Positions 48,930 through 56,993 of a stretch of DNA of 64,000 nt are shown one piece after another. Origin of the DNA: JACCXG01 sp963785755 (lineage in GTDB: Bacteria > Acidobacteriota > Vicinamibacteria > Vicinamibacterales > 2-12-FULL-66-21); assembly GCA_963785755.1 (NCBI GenBank), contig CAWAXG010000058.1, positions 129,783 to 193,782 on the forward strand, given 5' to 3'. Position numbers and translations under genes: made by a program. How positions within the stretch are numbered: the stretch's first letter is position 1; every line of letters starts with the position of its first letter. Under the pieces are notes generated by a model. It did not search any database and had not been told where the DNA came from. It saw only the letters and a program-made list of their open reading frames with translations.

Positions 48930-49882
48930 TTCGGGACGTCCACGGCCGCGAGCACGTCGGCGACGATCTGATCCGGCGTGAGCCCATCGAGATCCGCTTC
49001 CGCCGTCAGCACGATGCGGTGACGCAGGACCGGCGCCGCAGCGCGCTTCACGTCGTCGGGCAGGAGGTAGTCCCGCGCGTCCATCGCCGCCATGGCCTTG
49101 GCGAGCTGCATGAGATGCACGGCCGCGCGCGGGCTCGCGCCGAGGGTCAGCGCCGGCCAGTCGCGCGTCCGGCGCGCAATGGCCGCGATGTAAGTGAACA
49201 GCGCGGGTTCGACCGCCACCGCGGCGGCCTCGCGCCGCGCCGCGGCGAAATCATCCTGATCGAGCGGCTCGAGGTTCAGCGCGTCGATCGCGCGGACGTC
49301 GAAGCCACGATGATGCCGCTCGAGAATGGCTTCCTCTTCCCCGGCGGCGGCATCCGGATAATCGAGGCGGATCTTCACGAAAAAGCGATCGAGCTCCGCC
49401 TCGGGCAGCGGGTAGGTCCCTTCGAACTCGACCGGGTTCTGGGTCGCCAGCGCGGTGAAGGAGGGGGAGAGCACGTGGCCGACGCCGCCGATGGTGACCT
49501 GCCGTTCCTCCATCGCCTCGAGCAGCGCGGCCTGGGTCCGCGGCGGCATCCGGTTGATTTCGTCCACGAGCAGGAGATCGGTGAACACGGGTCCCGGGTG
49601 CATGGTGAACGTGCTCGTGGCCATGTTGAACACGTCGCCGCCGATGATGTCGGCGGGCATCAGGTCTGGTGTGCACTGCACACGGTTGAATCGCAGGCGC
49701 AGAATCCGGGCGAGCGTTCGGACGGTCAACGTTTTCGCCAGCCCGGGCACGCCTTCGAGCAAGGCGTGGCCGCCACACACGATGGTGAGCAGCACGAGAT
49801 CGATCATCGGCGTCTGGCCGACAATCACTTTTCCCACTTCGCGCCGTGCGTGGCTGGTTACTCGCTCGAGGGCACCGCTCAT
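48926..49882 (-). CDS. MoxR-family AAA+ ATPase
   Basis: 318 residues. Walker A-type GVPGLAKT follows GGHALLEG; Walker B is LLLVDEINR, and the sensor region is SPSFTALATQNPVEFEGTYPLPEAELDRF. The C-terminal lid has LTLGASPRAAVHLMQLAKAMA. MoxR ATPases act as chaperones that insert cofactors or mature partner proteins, usually a DUF58/VWA protein as encoded immediately downstream. First gene of the MoxR-DUF58 pair; it is separated from the DUF4350 cluster by the repeat element at 49943-50225. Confidence 0.95.
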   Translation of the reverse strand: MSGALERVTSHARREVGKVIVGQTPMIDLVLLTIVCGGHALLEGVPGLAKTLTVRTLARILRLRFNRVQCTPDLMPADIIGGDVFNMATSTFTMHPGPVFTDLLLVDEINRMPPRTQAALLEAMEERQVTIGGVGHVLSPSFTALATQNPVEFEGTYPLPEAELDRFFVKIRLDYPDAAAGEEEAILERHHRGFDVRAIDALNLEPLDQDDFAAARREAAAVAVEPALFTYIAAIARRTRDWPALTLGASPRAAVHLMQLAKAMAAMDARDYLLPDDVKRAAAPVLRHRIVLTAEADLDGLTPDQIVADVLAAVDVPK

Positions 49883-49942
49883 TGAATGACACTCCAGACT
49901 GTTGCTTCTGGCTCTCTGGCAGGCTGCTGAAATAGGCCGAAG

Positions 49943-50225
49943 TCAACTTCCAACTTCCAATATTATCCCCCGTCCTCCGCGCGCACGGGATCGAGGCGCG
50001 CTTCGGCGAGGCACTCGCTGGAGACTCGTCGGCTGCGACCGAGCCGACGAGCGGCGGCGGGCAACTCCCAAACGTGTGAAAAGCGCAAGCACAGCACCTT
50101 GGTAGTTGGGAGTTGCCCGCCGCCGCGTGCCCACGCCCGACACCGCCGGCCACGCTCTGGCGAGGTCTCGCCGTAGCGCGCAAGTCGAATCATGCGCGCG
50201 AAGGCGGAGAGGTTGGGAGTTGACG
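49943..50225. repeat. Composite intergenic repeat: inverted pair of a 100-bp conserved core
   Basis: Two copies of one core face each other: 49967-50069 on the minus strand and 50103-50223 on the plus strand. Each reads GGGAGTTGCCCGCCGCCG, then (in the first) the hairpin CTCGTCGGCT...AGCCGACGAG, then GCGAGGTCTCGCCGTAGCGCGC, and ends in GCGCGCGAAGGCGGAG. Units of AACTTCC/GGGAGTTG border the cores. The gap 49883-50245 contains nothing else. The same core recurs at 55690-55803. Confidence 0.8.
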
Positions 50226-50245
50226 GGCTGCTTTTTCATGATCTG

Positions 50246-51427
50246 CTAGGACTGCTGACGCTTCGAACCGGCGCGGGCCGCGGTCGCCGCGGCGCCGAGA
50301 TCCTGCAGTTCCGCGACGATGGCGAGCGCGTCGCTGTCGCGGGCGACGCCGCCGCGCAGGGCATCGGCGCCCGCCGCCAGGGCGGCGCGCAGCCGCTCGG
50401 CATCGAGACCGATCCGCGGCGCCCCGATGGCTGCCAGCTGCTCGTCGCTGCTGGAGATCGGCAGGCCTGAAATCATCGCCAGCCGCCGGCGCAAGCGGTC
50501 GCGCGTCGACTGCACCGCAGACCGGGCATCGCCGGCGCGCTCGTACAGCGACGCCATCGTGTCGACGAATTCCAGCGGCGACGTGCGCGGCTCGATCGGT
50601 CTCGGGCGGAGCGGTCCGCGGCGCCGCGAGACGCCGGCAAGCAGGGTGAGCGCGATCACGCCGGACTGCGCGACGCCCCAGACGAGCGGTGTGCCCGCGA
50701 CGTAGGACCAGAACGAACGCCGCGCGCCGTGGTAATACTCGTCCCAGGCAATCGTCCGGGCGCCGGCCGCGCCAACGGCGTTCGCGATGAAGTTGATGTT
50801 CATCCCCCGCGTGATGCCCTCGTTCTGAAGCAGCGTCTCATCGAAGCACCAGATCACCTGGCCCTCGCCGAAGCGCGCGGTGACGACGGCAGGGTTGTCG
50901 CCATCGCCGTACACCGTGACATACGACGGATCGAGCGCCGGCAGCGGCGTGCGATGCGCGCTGAGCTCGCGAGTGTGGTGCGTCAGCCGGCCCGGCTGCG
51001 CAGCGCGAAAGACTTCGACCGGCGCATCCCGCCGGCGGTGCGGATTCGGCGTGACGCCCGGAAGGAAGGCCTCGGCGGCGAGACCGAACGCGATCACGAT
51101 GCCGCCGGCGCGGACGAAGGACTCGAGCGCCTGGCGATCGCCTTGCGACGGCCGGAGGCGGGGGTTCGACAGCACCAGCGCGCTCGCGGCCGGAGTGGAT
51201 CTGAGCGACGTAATCGGTTCGAACGATCGCCAGACGTCGTGACCGAGGTCCTTGATGACCAGGTACGCGGCCTTCACGCCGTCGGGCTCCGTGGAGTAGC
51301 TCGATCCGGGGACCTGCGGCGACGAGTCGGCCGGAGCGAGGAGGACGCTGACGATCGTCAGCGCCGCCATCGCCACGCCCGAGGCGATGAGAATGGTCAG
51401 ATCGCTCGTTCCGACGCGTGCAGGCAT
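50246..51427 (-). CDS. DUF4350-domain membrane-anchored protein
   Basis: 393 residues. An N-terminal membrane helix (ILIASGVAMAALTIVSVLLA) is followed by an extracytoplasmic GATase-like domain: SSYSTEPDGVKAAYLVIKDLGHDV, ALVLSNPRLRPSQGDRQALESFV, GGIVIAFG, and ARFGEGQVIWCFDETLLQN. A second helix near residue 255 (WGVAQSGVIALTLLAG) and a cytoplasmic helical C-terminus end it. DUF4350 proteins co-occur with MoxR, DUF58 and DUF4129, as here. The start overlaps the DUF4129 gene by about 30 bases, so they are one operon. The function is unknown. Confidence 0.85.
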   Translation of the reverse strand: MPARVGTSDLTILIASGVAMAALTIVSVLLAPADSSPQVPGSSYSTEPDGVKAAYLVIKDLGHDVWRSFEPITSLRSTPAASALVLSNPRLRPSQGDRQALESFVRAGGIVIAFGLAAEAFLPGVTPNPHRRRDAPVEVFRAAQPGRLTHHTRELSAHRTPLPALDPSYVTVYGDGDNPAVVTARFGEGQVIWCFDETLLQNEGITRGMNINFIANAVGAAGARTIAWDEYYHGARRSFWSYVAGTPLVWGVAQSGVIALTLLAGVSRRRGPLRPRPIEPRTSPLEFVDTMASLYERAGDARSAVQSTRDRLRRRLAMISGLPISSSDEQLAAIGAPRIGLDAERLRAALAAGADALRGGVARDSDALAIVAELQDLGAAATAARAGSKRQQS

Positions 51428-52356
51428 CCGAGCCGCTCCAGATGCGCCGCCAACGTCTGCGCATCGTCCAGGGTTGGCGTCCGCCGTCCGTACCAGACCT
51501 GCTCGAACTGCCGGGTGAGCGCCAGCAGCGTGGGATGACGCGGGTCGTCATGGCGGAGCAGTCGCAGGTACTCGCGCGGCGTTCGCGTCTCGTCTGCCGT
51601 CCAGGCGCCCTGCTCATCCAGCCGGCTGACGGCGGCGTGATAGGCGCAGCGGACGGCTTCACGCAGGTCGCCGGCCCGCGCCGCCGCCAGCGCACGCATG
51701 GCCCACTCGCGCGCCGGTGCTCGGACTGGCGCGGCCGCACCGAGCTCCAGCGCGGCGGCTCGTGAACGGCGCGTCAACACCCTGACGATCCACAACGTCA
51801 GCGCCACGAGCGCTATGGTCGAGAGGGTCCAGGCGACGGTGATGGCGATCGTTCTGCTGCTGATGCCGGAGCCAGCCATCCGATCGAAGATCCGGGAGAG
51901 CCAGTTTGCGAACCGGGCGCGCTGCTCCTCGAGCCAGCGCGACGTGGGGCTGCGATTGAATTCCGGACGCGCGAGCACCGCCGCGAGAGCTCGATCGGGG
52001 GCCGCGCTGCCGGACTCGACCGGCGCCGCCGCGATCGCGCGCATCGTCGTCAGTCGCTGCCCGATGCTGTCTTGCACGGAACGCCAGCGCGGCGGGTCCG
52101 CCGCGGCCGTGCTGACGCGGTCGTCGACCCACTGCATGTCGACAACGACCACTTGTCCTTCTGCCGTGACCCACCAGCGATCGGGAAAAGCCGTCGCGAC
52201 CGCTCGCGCGTCCTCCGGCGTCTGCGCCGACGCGATCGCCGCGGTGACGCGCTCGAGCTCGACGAGGTAGGCAGGAACATCGACCGTGGTCGTCGCACGC
52301 GGCGACTGGAGCGCGGGCAGGGCGAGTATCGCGGCAGCGAAGAGGTGCGGACGCAA
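51397..52356 (-). CDS. DUF4129-domain exported membrane protein
   Basis: 319 residues. A short signal (MRPHLFAAAILALPAL) is followed by a periplasmic helical domain, a membrane helix near residues 168-190 (IAITVAWTLSTIALVALTLWIV), and a C-terminal DUF4129 domain with its usual motifs RTPREYLRLL and FEQVWYGRRTPT. The C-terminal domain resembles protease-linked helical domains in transglutaminase-like proteins. Middle gene of the three-gene minus-strand operon with DUF4350 and the membrane protein upstream. Confidence 0.88.
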   Translation of the reverse strand: MRPHLFAAAILALPALQSPRATTTVDVPAYLVELERVTAAIASAQTPEDARAVATAFPDRWWVTAEGQVVVVDMQWVDDRVSTAAADPPRWRSVQDSIGQRLTTMRAIAAAPVESGSAAPDRALAAVLARPEFNRSPTSRWLEEQRARFANWLSRIFDRMAGSGISSRTIAITVAWTLSTIALVALTLWIVRVLTRRSRAAALELGAAAPVRAPAREWAMRALAAARAGDLREAVRCAYHAAVSRLDEQGAWTADETRTPREYLRLLRHDDPRHPTLLALTRQFEQVWYGRRTPTLDDAQTLAAHLERLGCLHASERAI

Positions 52357-52362
52357 CGCAGG

Positions 52363-53319
52363 TCAGCTCGTGGACGGCAGAACGCCGGTCGCTCCTGGCG
52401 GTACGTGCTGATCCAGGCTGGCCATCATGATCTGGAGGTCGAGCCCTTCTTTGCGAATGCGCAGATCGTAGTACAGGAGGGCCAGTGCGACGATCACCAG
52501 CGGTCCGGTCACGGCGCCGCCAATCGCGCCGCTGACACTGCCGACGATATGCAGCACGAACGCGGTGCGGCTTTCGGGATCGGCCGCGAATGCCGCCGCC
52601 ATGAACGGCACCTGGAAGATCATCATTGCCGCATAGGTAATCACGATCGCGAAGACGACGAGCACCGCGGTGCGCCAGAAATGGTCGCGAATGAGGAAGA
52701 CGCTGCGCCGGATTGCCTCGTTCGCGGTGATCGGTTCCAGCACGAGCGCGGGGACCGCCACCGAATAGCGCAACGAATACAGGAAGATGGCCAGCATCGT
52801 TGCGAACGTGCCGAGGACGGTCACCAGGCCGGCCAACGCGGCGCCAACCTGGCCGGCCGTGATCGCGAACGCGAACCCGAGGCCGACGAGCGGAACCATG
52901 GCCAGGAGGAACAGCCCCAGCAGCCGCAGCCCGATCAGGATCATCAGCAGCGCGAGCCGGCCGATATAGCTTCTGACGTGTGCGAAGGCGCTGGCGATCG
53001 TGGCCGGCCGATCGAGATACAGTTCCGAGACCGCCACGGTCGTCGCGCCCAGCGCCACGATGTATGCGATGAAATAGACAATCATCAGCGCCAGGAAGAC
53101 GACCCCTGCCATGGCCATCGCAGCGAGCACTCTGAGGTCGTCGGGGGCGGCATTGGTGTCGACGAATTCCGGCGCGACCAGCATCACGAGATTGAGGATC
53201 AGGACGAGGACGGACGGCACCGCCATCAGCCCGACGAACAGCCAGAAGTGACGCCGATACAGGCGGAACGAACGGTCGAGCAATTCACCGAGTGTCAGGG
53301 GACGCAAATCGAGCGGCAT
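52363..53319 (-). CDS. Polytopic membrane protein (GlpQ-membrane-domain/YciC-like)
   Basis: 318 residues starting LRPLTLGELLDRSFRLYRRHFWLFVGL, which is the characteristic opening of membrane proteins related to the glycerophosphodiesterase membrane domain and YciC-like families. About six to seven membrane helices follow, with an internal GYALEPITANEAIRRS-type loop (actual ALVLEPITANEAIRRSVFLI). First gene of the DUF4129/DUF4350 operon: its stop is 6 bases before the DUF4129 start. It may serve as a membrane platform for the MoxR-associated complex; this is inferred from neighbourhood only. Confidence 0.82.
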   Translation of the reverse strand: MPLDLRPLTLGELLDRSFRLYRRHFWLFVGLMAVPSVLVLILNLVMLVAPEFVDTNAAPDDLRVLAAMAMAGVVFLALMIVYFIAYIVALGATTVAVSELYLDRPATIASAFAHVRSYIGRLALLMILIGLRLLGLFLLAMVPLVGLGFAFAITAGQVGAALAGLVTVLGTFATMLAIFLYSLRYSVAVPALVLEPITANEAIRRSVFLIRDHFWRTAVLVVFAIVITYAAMMIFQVPFMAAAFAADPESRTAFVLHIVGSVSGAIGGAVTGPLVIVALALLYYDLRIRKEGLDLQIMMASLDQHVPPGATGVLPSTS

Positions 53320-53615
53320 CGGCTCCTCAGATTACACCTTTGTGCTCGCCTTACAACTTCGGAATCCGCCGGCTGCAAGGCGTCGTGAAATATCGTCGGC
53401 ATCCCGGCACGCCGGCGGGAATATGCGTTGCAACTCCCGAGGCGTGCCGGTCTTTGCCCTTCATGTATTCCATGGATTGACGCGATTCTTCACAATCGCT
53501 GCCACCGCTGTGACGATGTTGACGACGAACCCCGCACCGGCGCTGTGCTCGCCATCCGGTCCGGCCGAGGCCTCGCGCGACCGGCAGGGACCGCCAGGCC
53601 ATCGCCGCACGTCAC

Positions 53616-54019
53616 TCACACGACGGTCGGAGAGACGCTGCCGCCCGGCACGTCGAGGAGTGCCGGCCCCTTGAGCTCGAACGCAATCATCGAGGCGCCC
53701 GAGGCTTCTGGTTCCGCTGCCAGGCCACGTGTCCATGATTGGTGCCGAGGTTCCGGTTGCTGACGACAACGGCCCGCCGCGGCGCTCTGTTCGGACCAGC
53801 GACGTCGAGCTGCCGCAGGTGATCGTCGAGCGGCATCCTCGCAGCGGCCAGATCAGCGGCTTCTTCCACCGTTGCGGCCCGGTGCCGCGGGATGCCAGGC
53901 AGCTGGAGCAGGCGCTCGCGGTTGGCGACGCTCAGCAGCGCGTCCTGGATCTCCGAGCGATCGATCTGCAGGACGAGATCGTTCCGCAGGCCTTCTGTGC
54001 GCGTGATTTCTAAGCGCAT
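53616..54019 (-). pseudogene. Remnant or frameshifted gene of unknown family
   Basis: From the ATG at 54019 a protein-like sequence runs about 95 residues (LVLQIDRSEIQDALLSVANR, HRAATVEEAADLAAARMPLD, VVVSNRNLGTNHGH) and then loses sense near 53725. Another frame then reads MIAFELKGPALLDVPGGSVS and stops at 53616. The two halves may be one short protein with a single shift. I do not recognise the family. The rest of 53320-53616 contains nothing I can support. Confidence 0.35.
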
Positions 54020-54029
54020 TGGCTGCTAA

Positions 54030-54185
54030 TACGTCAAGTCCCAACTTCCAATTCCCAACTCCCAAGGCAGTTGGCTCGTACCAACTGGGTGAGGGTCGCA
54101 GCAATTGGAGATGTCGAGGCGACTTCGACCCCAATCCGCCGATAGACTCCGTTTGGGAGTTGGAAGTTGGAAGTTGGGAGTTGAC
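54030..54185. repeat. Intergenic repeat element with second type of conserved core
   Basis: Left arm 54030-54062 is made of CCAACTTCCAATTCCCAACT units, right arm 54151-54184 of GGGAGTTGGAAGTTGG units, in inverted orientation. Between them lies a core (54066-54150) that recurs at 55591-55680: TTGGCTCGTACCAACTGGGT, then GGTCGCAGCAA, GACTTCGACCCCAAT and GATAGACTCCGTTTGG. It sits directly downstream of the MFS gene stop. Confidence 0.8.
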
Positions 54186-54197
54186 GCCGGCTCTTTC

Positions 54198-55544
54198 TCA
54201 TCGCGCCCCCCGCCGCCCAAACACTGCCGGTTCGATGCGTCGCAGCACCAAAAAGAGGCTCGTCATCGCGAGGAACGGCATGATCCCGGCGCCGAGGAAC
54301 ACCGGCGTCCAGCCATAGCGATCGACGATGACGCCGGTGTACAGCACGGCGAGCAGCGCCGCGCCGTTGTCGCCGAATCCGGCGATGCCGTTCACGCGGC
54401 CCGCCAGCTGCTGAGGTACGACATCTCCGACGGTGCCGATGTAGGTCGCGGCGACCCACTGGTTGCCGAACAGCGCCAGTCCCATCAGCAGGACGGCCAG
54501 ATAGTTATTCGTGACGAACGGCATCGTCATGCTGAGCGCGCCGAGCGTGAAGGCGCAGGTGAACGCGAGCTTGCGGCCGCGATCCACGGAACCCGTCGCG
54601 GTGACAAAGCGATCGGTGAGCAGGCCGCCGACGACGTTGCCGCTCATCCCGATCAGGTTGGGCACCGACGCGAAGAAGCCGACGGCGAGGAAGGACATGG
54701 CACGGCCTCTGGGGTCGCGCAGGTACAGCGGCAGCCATGTCCAGTAGAAGGTCGTGATCGGTCCGGTGAACACGCGGATCAGAAACAGGCCGAGCACCTT
54801 GCGGTTCGCGACCAGCTCGCCGAGCGTCAACGCGGGAGCGGCCGCGGGAGCCCCGGCGGGCTTGATGGAGATCGCCGCCATGGCCTGCTTGTCCGGGAAC
54901 GTCGCGAGCCACGGGATCAGCCAGAGCAGGCCCACGAGTCCGGGGATCACGAAGGCCATCCGCCAGCCGAACTGCGTGGCGAGAAAAACGACGATCGGCG
55001 GCGCGATGACCGAGCCGAATTGCGCGCCGGCGTTGAAGAGACCCCCGGCGCGGGCACGGCTGGCCGCCGGGAAGAGACCGGCCAGCGCCTTGATGCCGGC
55101 CGTGTAGTTGCCGCACTGGCTCAGGCCCATGATGAACCGCAGCAGGATGAAGCCCGCCAGGCCGGCGCCGAGGGTCGACAGTCCGGGGATCACGGAGAGG
55201 AGCGTGCCGGCGATGGCTTCGATGACCGTCCCCGGCCCGGCTAACGCGTGCAGCACGGTGATGAGGGACCACGCGGCGAAGATCGCCGCGAGCCCGACCC
55301 GCGCGCCGACGCGATCCATCAGCGAACCGGCCGGCACCTGGCCGCACATCATGCCGAGATTGAACGCCACCGCGATGTAGGCGTATTGCGCGTTGCTCCA
55401 CTGGAACTGCGCGCGCAGCTCGGACGCCAGCACCGACAGCACCTGCCGATCGAGCAGGTTGATCGTGATCGAAGCCGAGAGCAGCCCGACGATCGTCCAG
55501 CGGGTGCGGGGCGAGAGGACGGAGTCGGTCGCGGTTGAGGTCAT
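54198..55544 (-). CDS. MFS transporter, ACS (anion:cation symporter) type
   Basis: 448 residues from the ATG at 55544, with twelve hydrophobic spans. Family hallmarks are INLLDRQVLSVLASEL near the N-terminus, GSLMDRVGARVGLA in loop 2-3, LRFIMGLSQCGNYTAGIKAL and FYWTWLPLYLRDPRG. The ACS family imports hexuronates, aldonates and related organic anions with protons. The neighbouring Gfo/Idh/MocA genes on the same strand upstream, and a GMC/gluconate-DH pair further on, fit uptake and oxidation of a sugar acid. It is separated from the upstream gene by the composite repeat. Confidence 0.92.
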   Translation of the reverse strand: MTSTATDSVLSPRTRWTIVGLLSASITINLLDRQVLSVLASELRAQFQWSNAQYAYIAVAFNLGMMCGQVPAGSLMDRVGARVGLAAIFAAWSLITVLHALAGPGTVIEAIAGTLLSVIPGLSTLGAGLAGFILLRFIMGLSQCGNYTAGIKALAGLFPAASRARAGGLFNAGAQFGSVIAPPIVVFLATQFGWRMAFVIPGLVGLLWLIPWLATFPDKQAMAAISIKPAGAPAAAPALTLGELVANRKVLGLFLIRVFTGPITTFYWTWLPLYLRDPRGRAMSFLAVGFFASVPNLIGMSGNVVGGLLTDRFVTATGSVDRGRKLAFTCAFTLGALSMTMPFVTNNYLAVLLMGLALFGNQWVAATYIGTVGDVVPQQLAGRVNGIAGFGDNGAALLAVLYTGVIVDRYGWTPVFLGAGIMPFLAMTSLFLVLRRIEPAVFGRRGAR

Positions 55545-55564
55545 AAAGGTCAAATGACTTCTGT

Positions 55565-55805
55565 CAACTCCCAACCTCCAACTCCCAACTGCCAGAACGA
55601 GTGGCTCGTGCCGACTGGGTAAAGGTCGCCGCAACCGGGGATGACGGGGCGAGTTTCACCCCAATGCCTCGATCGACTCAGTTTGGAAGTTGCCCGCCGC
55701 CGCTCGTCGGCTCGAGCGCAGCCGACGAGCTCTGGCGAGGCCTCGCCGTAGCGCGCGTCGATTCTGTGCGCGCGGAGGCGGGGGGTTGGAAGTTGGGAGT
55801 TGACA
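55565..55805. repeat. Composite intergenic repeat carrying both conserved cores
   Basis: Left arm CAACTCCCAACCTCCAACT (from 55570), then core type 2 at 55591-55680 (matching 54066-54150), then core type 1 at 55690-55803 (matching 50103-50223 and the inverse of 49967-50069), ending GGGTTGGAAGTTGGGAGTTG. Core 1 here contains the exact palindrome GGCGAGGCCTCGCC and the hairpin CTCGTCGGCT...AGCCGACGAG. It fills the gap between the MFS start and the oxidoreductase stop. Confidence 0.85.
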
Positions 55806-55809
55806 CGGG

Positions 55810-56892
55810 TCAGCAGCCCGTCCATTGCCGCGTCTTCGCGGAGCGCTGCAGCGCATCCAGGATCCGCTGGACTTCGACGGCGTCGGCGAAATCGGGGCGG
55901 AATCGTTCGCCGCGGGCGACGCACTCGAGGAACTGCGCGAGGGCCGCGATGAACGTGTGCTCGTAGCCGATGATGTGGCCGGGCCGCCAGAAGTTGGGGA
56001 AGATCGGATGCTTCATGTCGGTCACGAGCAGGTCGCGCGGGCCTTGTTCGACCGAAGGCCCGGACGCGTCCACGAACTCGAGATGATTGAGGCGCTCGAG
56101 GTTGAAGCGCAGCATGCCGCCCGACCCGTGGATCTGGAACGTGTTGCCGTTCTTGATGCCGATCCCGAATCGGGTTGCCTCGAACGTGCCGACGCTGCCG
56201 TTCTCGAAGTTCACCATCGCCACGAACGCGTCGTCCACGGCGCGGTTCGGCGCGAAGGTGCGGGTCACGGCGATGCCTTCCTTGACCGGGCCGTTCAGAT
56301 AGAGCGCGGTGTCGAGCAGGTGGGTCAGCAGATCGTCGGCGACGCCCGACCCCGCGAGCGCGGGATCCATCCGCCAGGTCGCGGAGCGGGACGTATCCGC
56401 GCCCCATTGCTGACGGTAGGCGGCATCGTAGTGATAGACGGTGCCAATCCGCCCCTCGTCGATCAGCTGACGGGCGTAGGCGATGGCGGGCACCCGCCGA
56501 TAGTTGAACCACACCAGCGTCGGCACCGCCCGGGCGGCGTCGGCCATCGTCTGCGCTTCGTCCAGGGACAGCGCCAGCGGCTTCTCGCAGAGCACCATCT
56601 TGCCCGCCTGTGCAGCGGCGATGGCCACCGGGGCGTGCAGATGATTCGGCAGCGAAATGTCGATCGCGTCGATATCCTTGCGATCGATCGCGGTCCGCCA
56701 GTCGGTCGAGGTCTCTTCCCATCCCCAACGCTCGGCCATCGCGGAGAGCGCCGCCGCATCCCGCCCGCACAGCAGCTGCCGGCGGACGCGGAACGGCAGA
56801 TCGAAGAAGTGCGGCGCCTGGCAGTACGCATTCGAGTGCGCCTTGCCCATGAACCCCTGCCCAAGCAGCGCCACTCGCAGTTCCGGCTTCAT
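55810..56892 (-). CDS. Cytoplasmic Gfo/Idh/MocA-family oxidoreductase
   Basis: About 360 residues with no signal peptide. The Rossmann fold begins at once (LRVALLGQGFMGKAHSNAY) and carries ISLPNHLHAPVAIAAAQAGK and the catalytic-loop hallmark CEKPLALSLDEA. The C-terminal domain includes GSGVADDLLTHLLDTALYLNG, with the usual Asp/His pair, and ATRFGIGIKNGN. Related proteins are inositol- or sugar-dehydrogenases. It starts at the ATG at 56892; a GTG precedes it by one codon. It lies between two other sugar-related genes on the same strand; a hairpin upstream separates it from the next oxidoreductase. Confidence 0.92.
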   Translation of the reverse strand: MKPELRVALLGQGFMGKAHSNAYCQAPHFFDLPFRVRRQLLCGRDAAALSAMAERWGWEETSTDWRTAIDRKDIDAIDISLPNHLHAPVAIAAAQAGKMVLCEKPLALSLDEAQTMADAARAVPTLVWFNYRRVPAIAYARQLIDEGRIGTVYHYDAAYRQQWGADTSRSATWRMDPALAGSGVADDLLTHLLDTALYLNGPVKEGIAVTRTFAPNRAVDDAFVAMVNFENGSVGTFEATRFGIGIKNGNTFQIHGSGGMLRFNLERLNHLEFVDASGPSVEQGPRDLLVTDMKHPIFPNFWRPGHIIGYEHTFIAALAQFLECVARGERFRPDFADAVEVQRILDALQRSAKTRQWTGC

Positions 56893-56926
56893 CACAATGT
56901 CGTCGTGAGATTAACCCGATGAAAGA

Positions 56927-56958
56927 CAGGCCGTGCAAAGCATTCTCTGCACGGCCTG
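56927..56958 (-). terminator. Perfect 11-bp hairpin after the exported oxidoreductase
   Basis: CAGGCCGTGCA at 56927-56937 and TGCACGGCCTG at 56948-56958 form an exact stem with a 10-base loop, followed on the minus strand by TCTTTC. It lies just beyond the stop of the 56994-58415 gene and is a good intrinsic terminator candidate. A short array of TGAACCTTTGAACC units (56956-56992) sits between the hairpin and the stop codon. Confidence 0.6.
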
Positions 56959-56993
56959 AATCTGAACCTTTGAACCCCTGAACCTTTGAACCG

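Noticed and set aside
49943..56992. Insertion sequences or integron-like attachment sites around the repeat elements
   Set aside because: No transposase, integrase or target-site duplication is visible; the elements are too short and modular for an autonomous IS.
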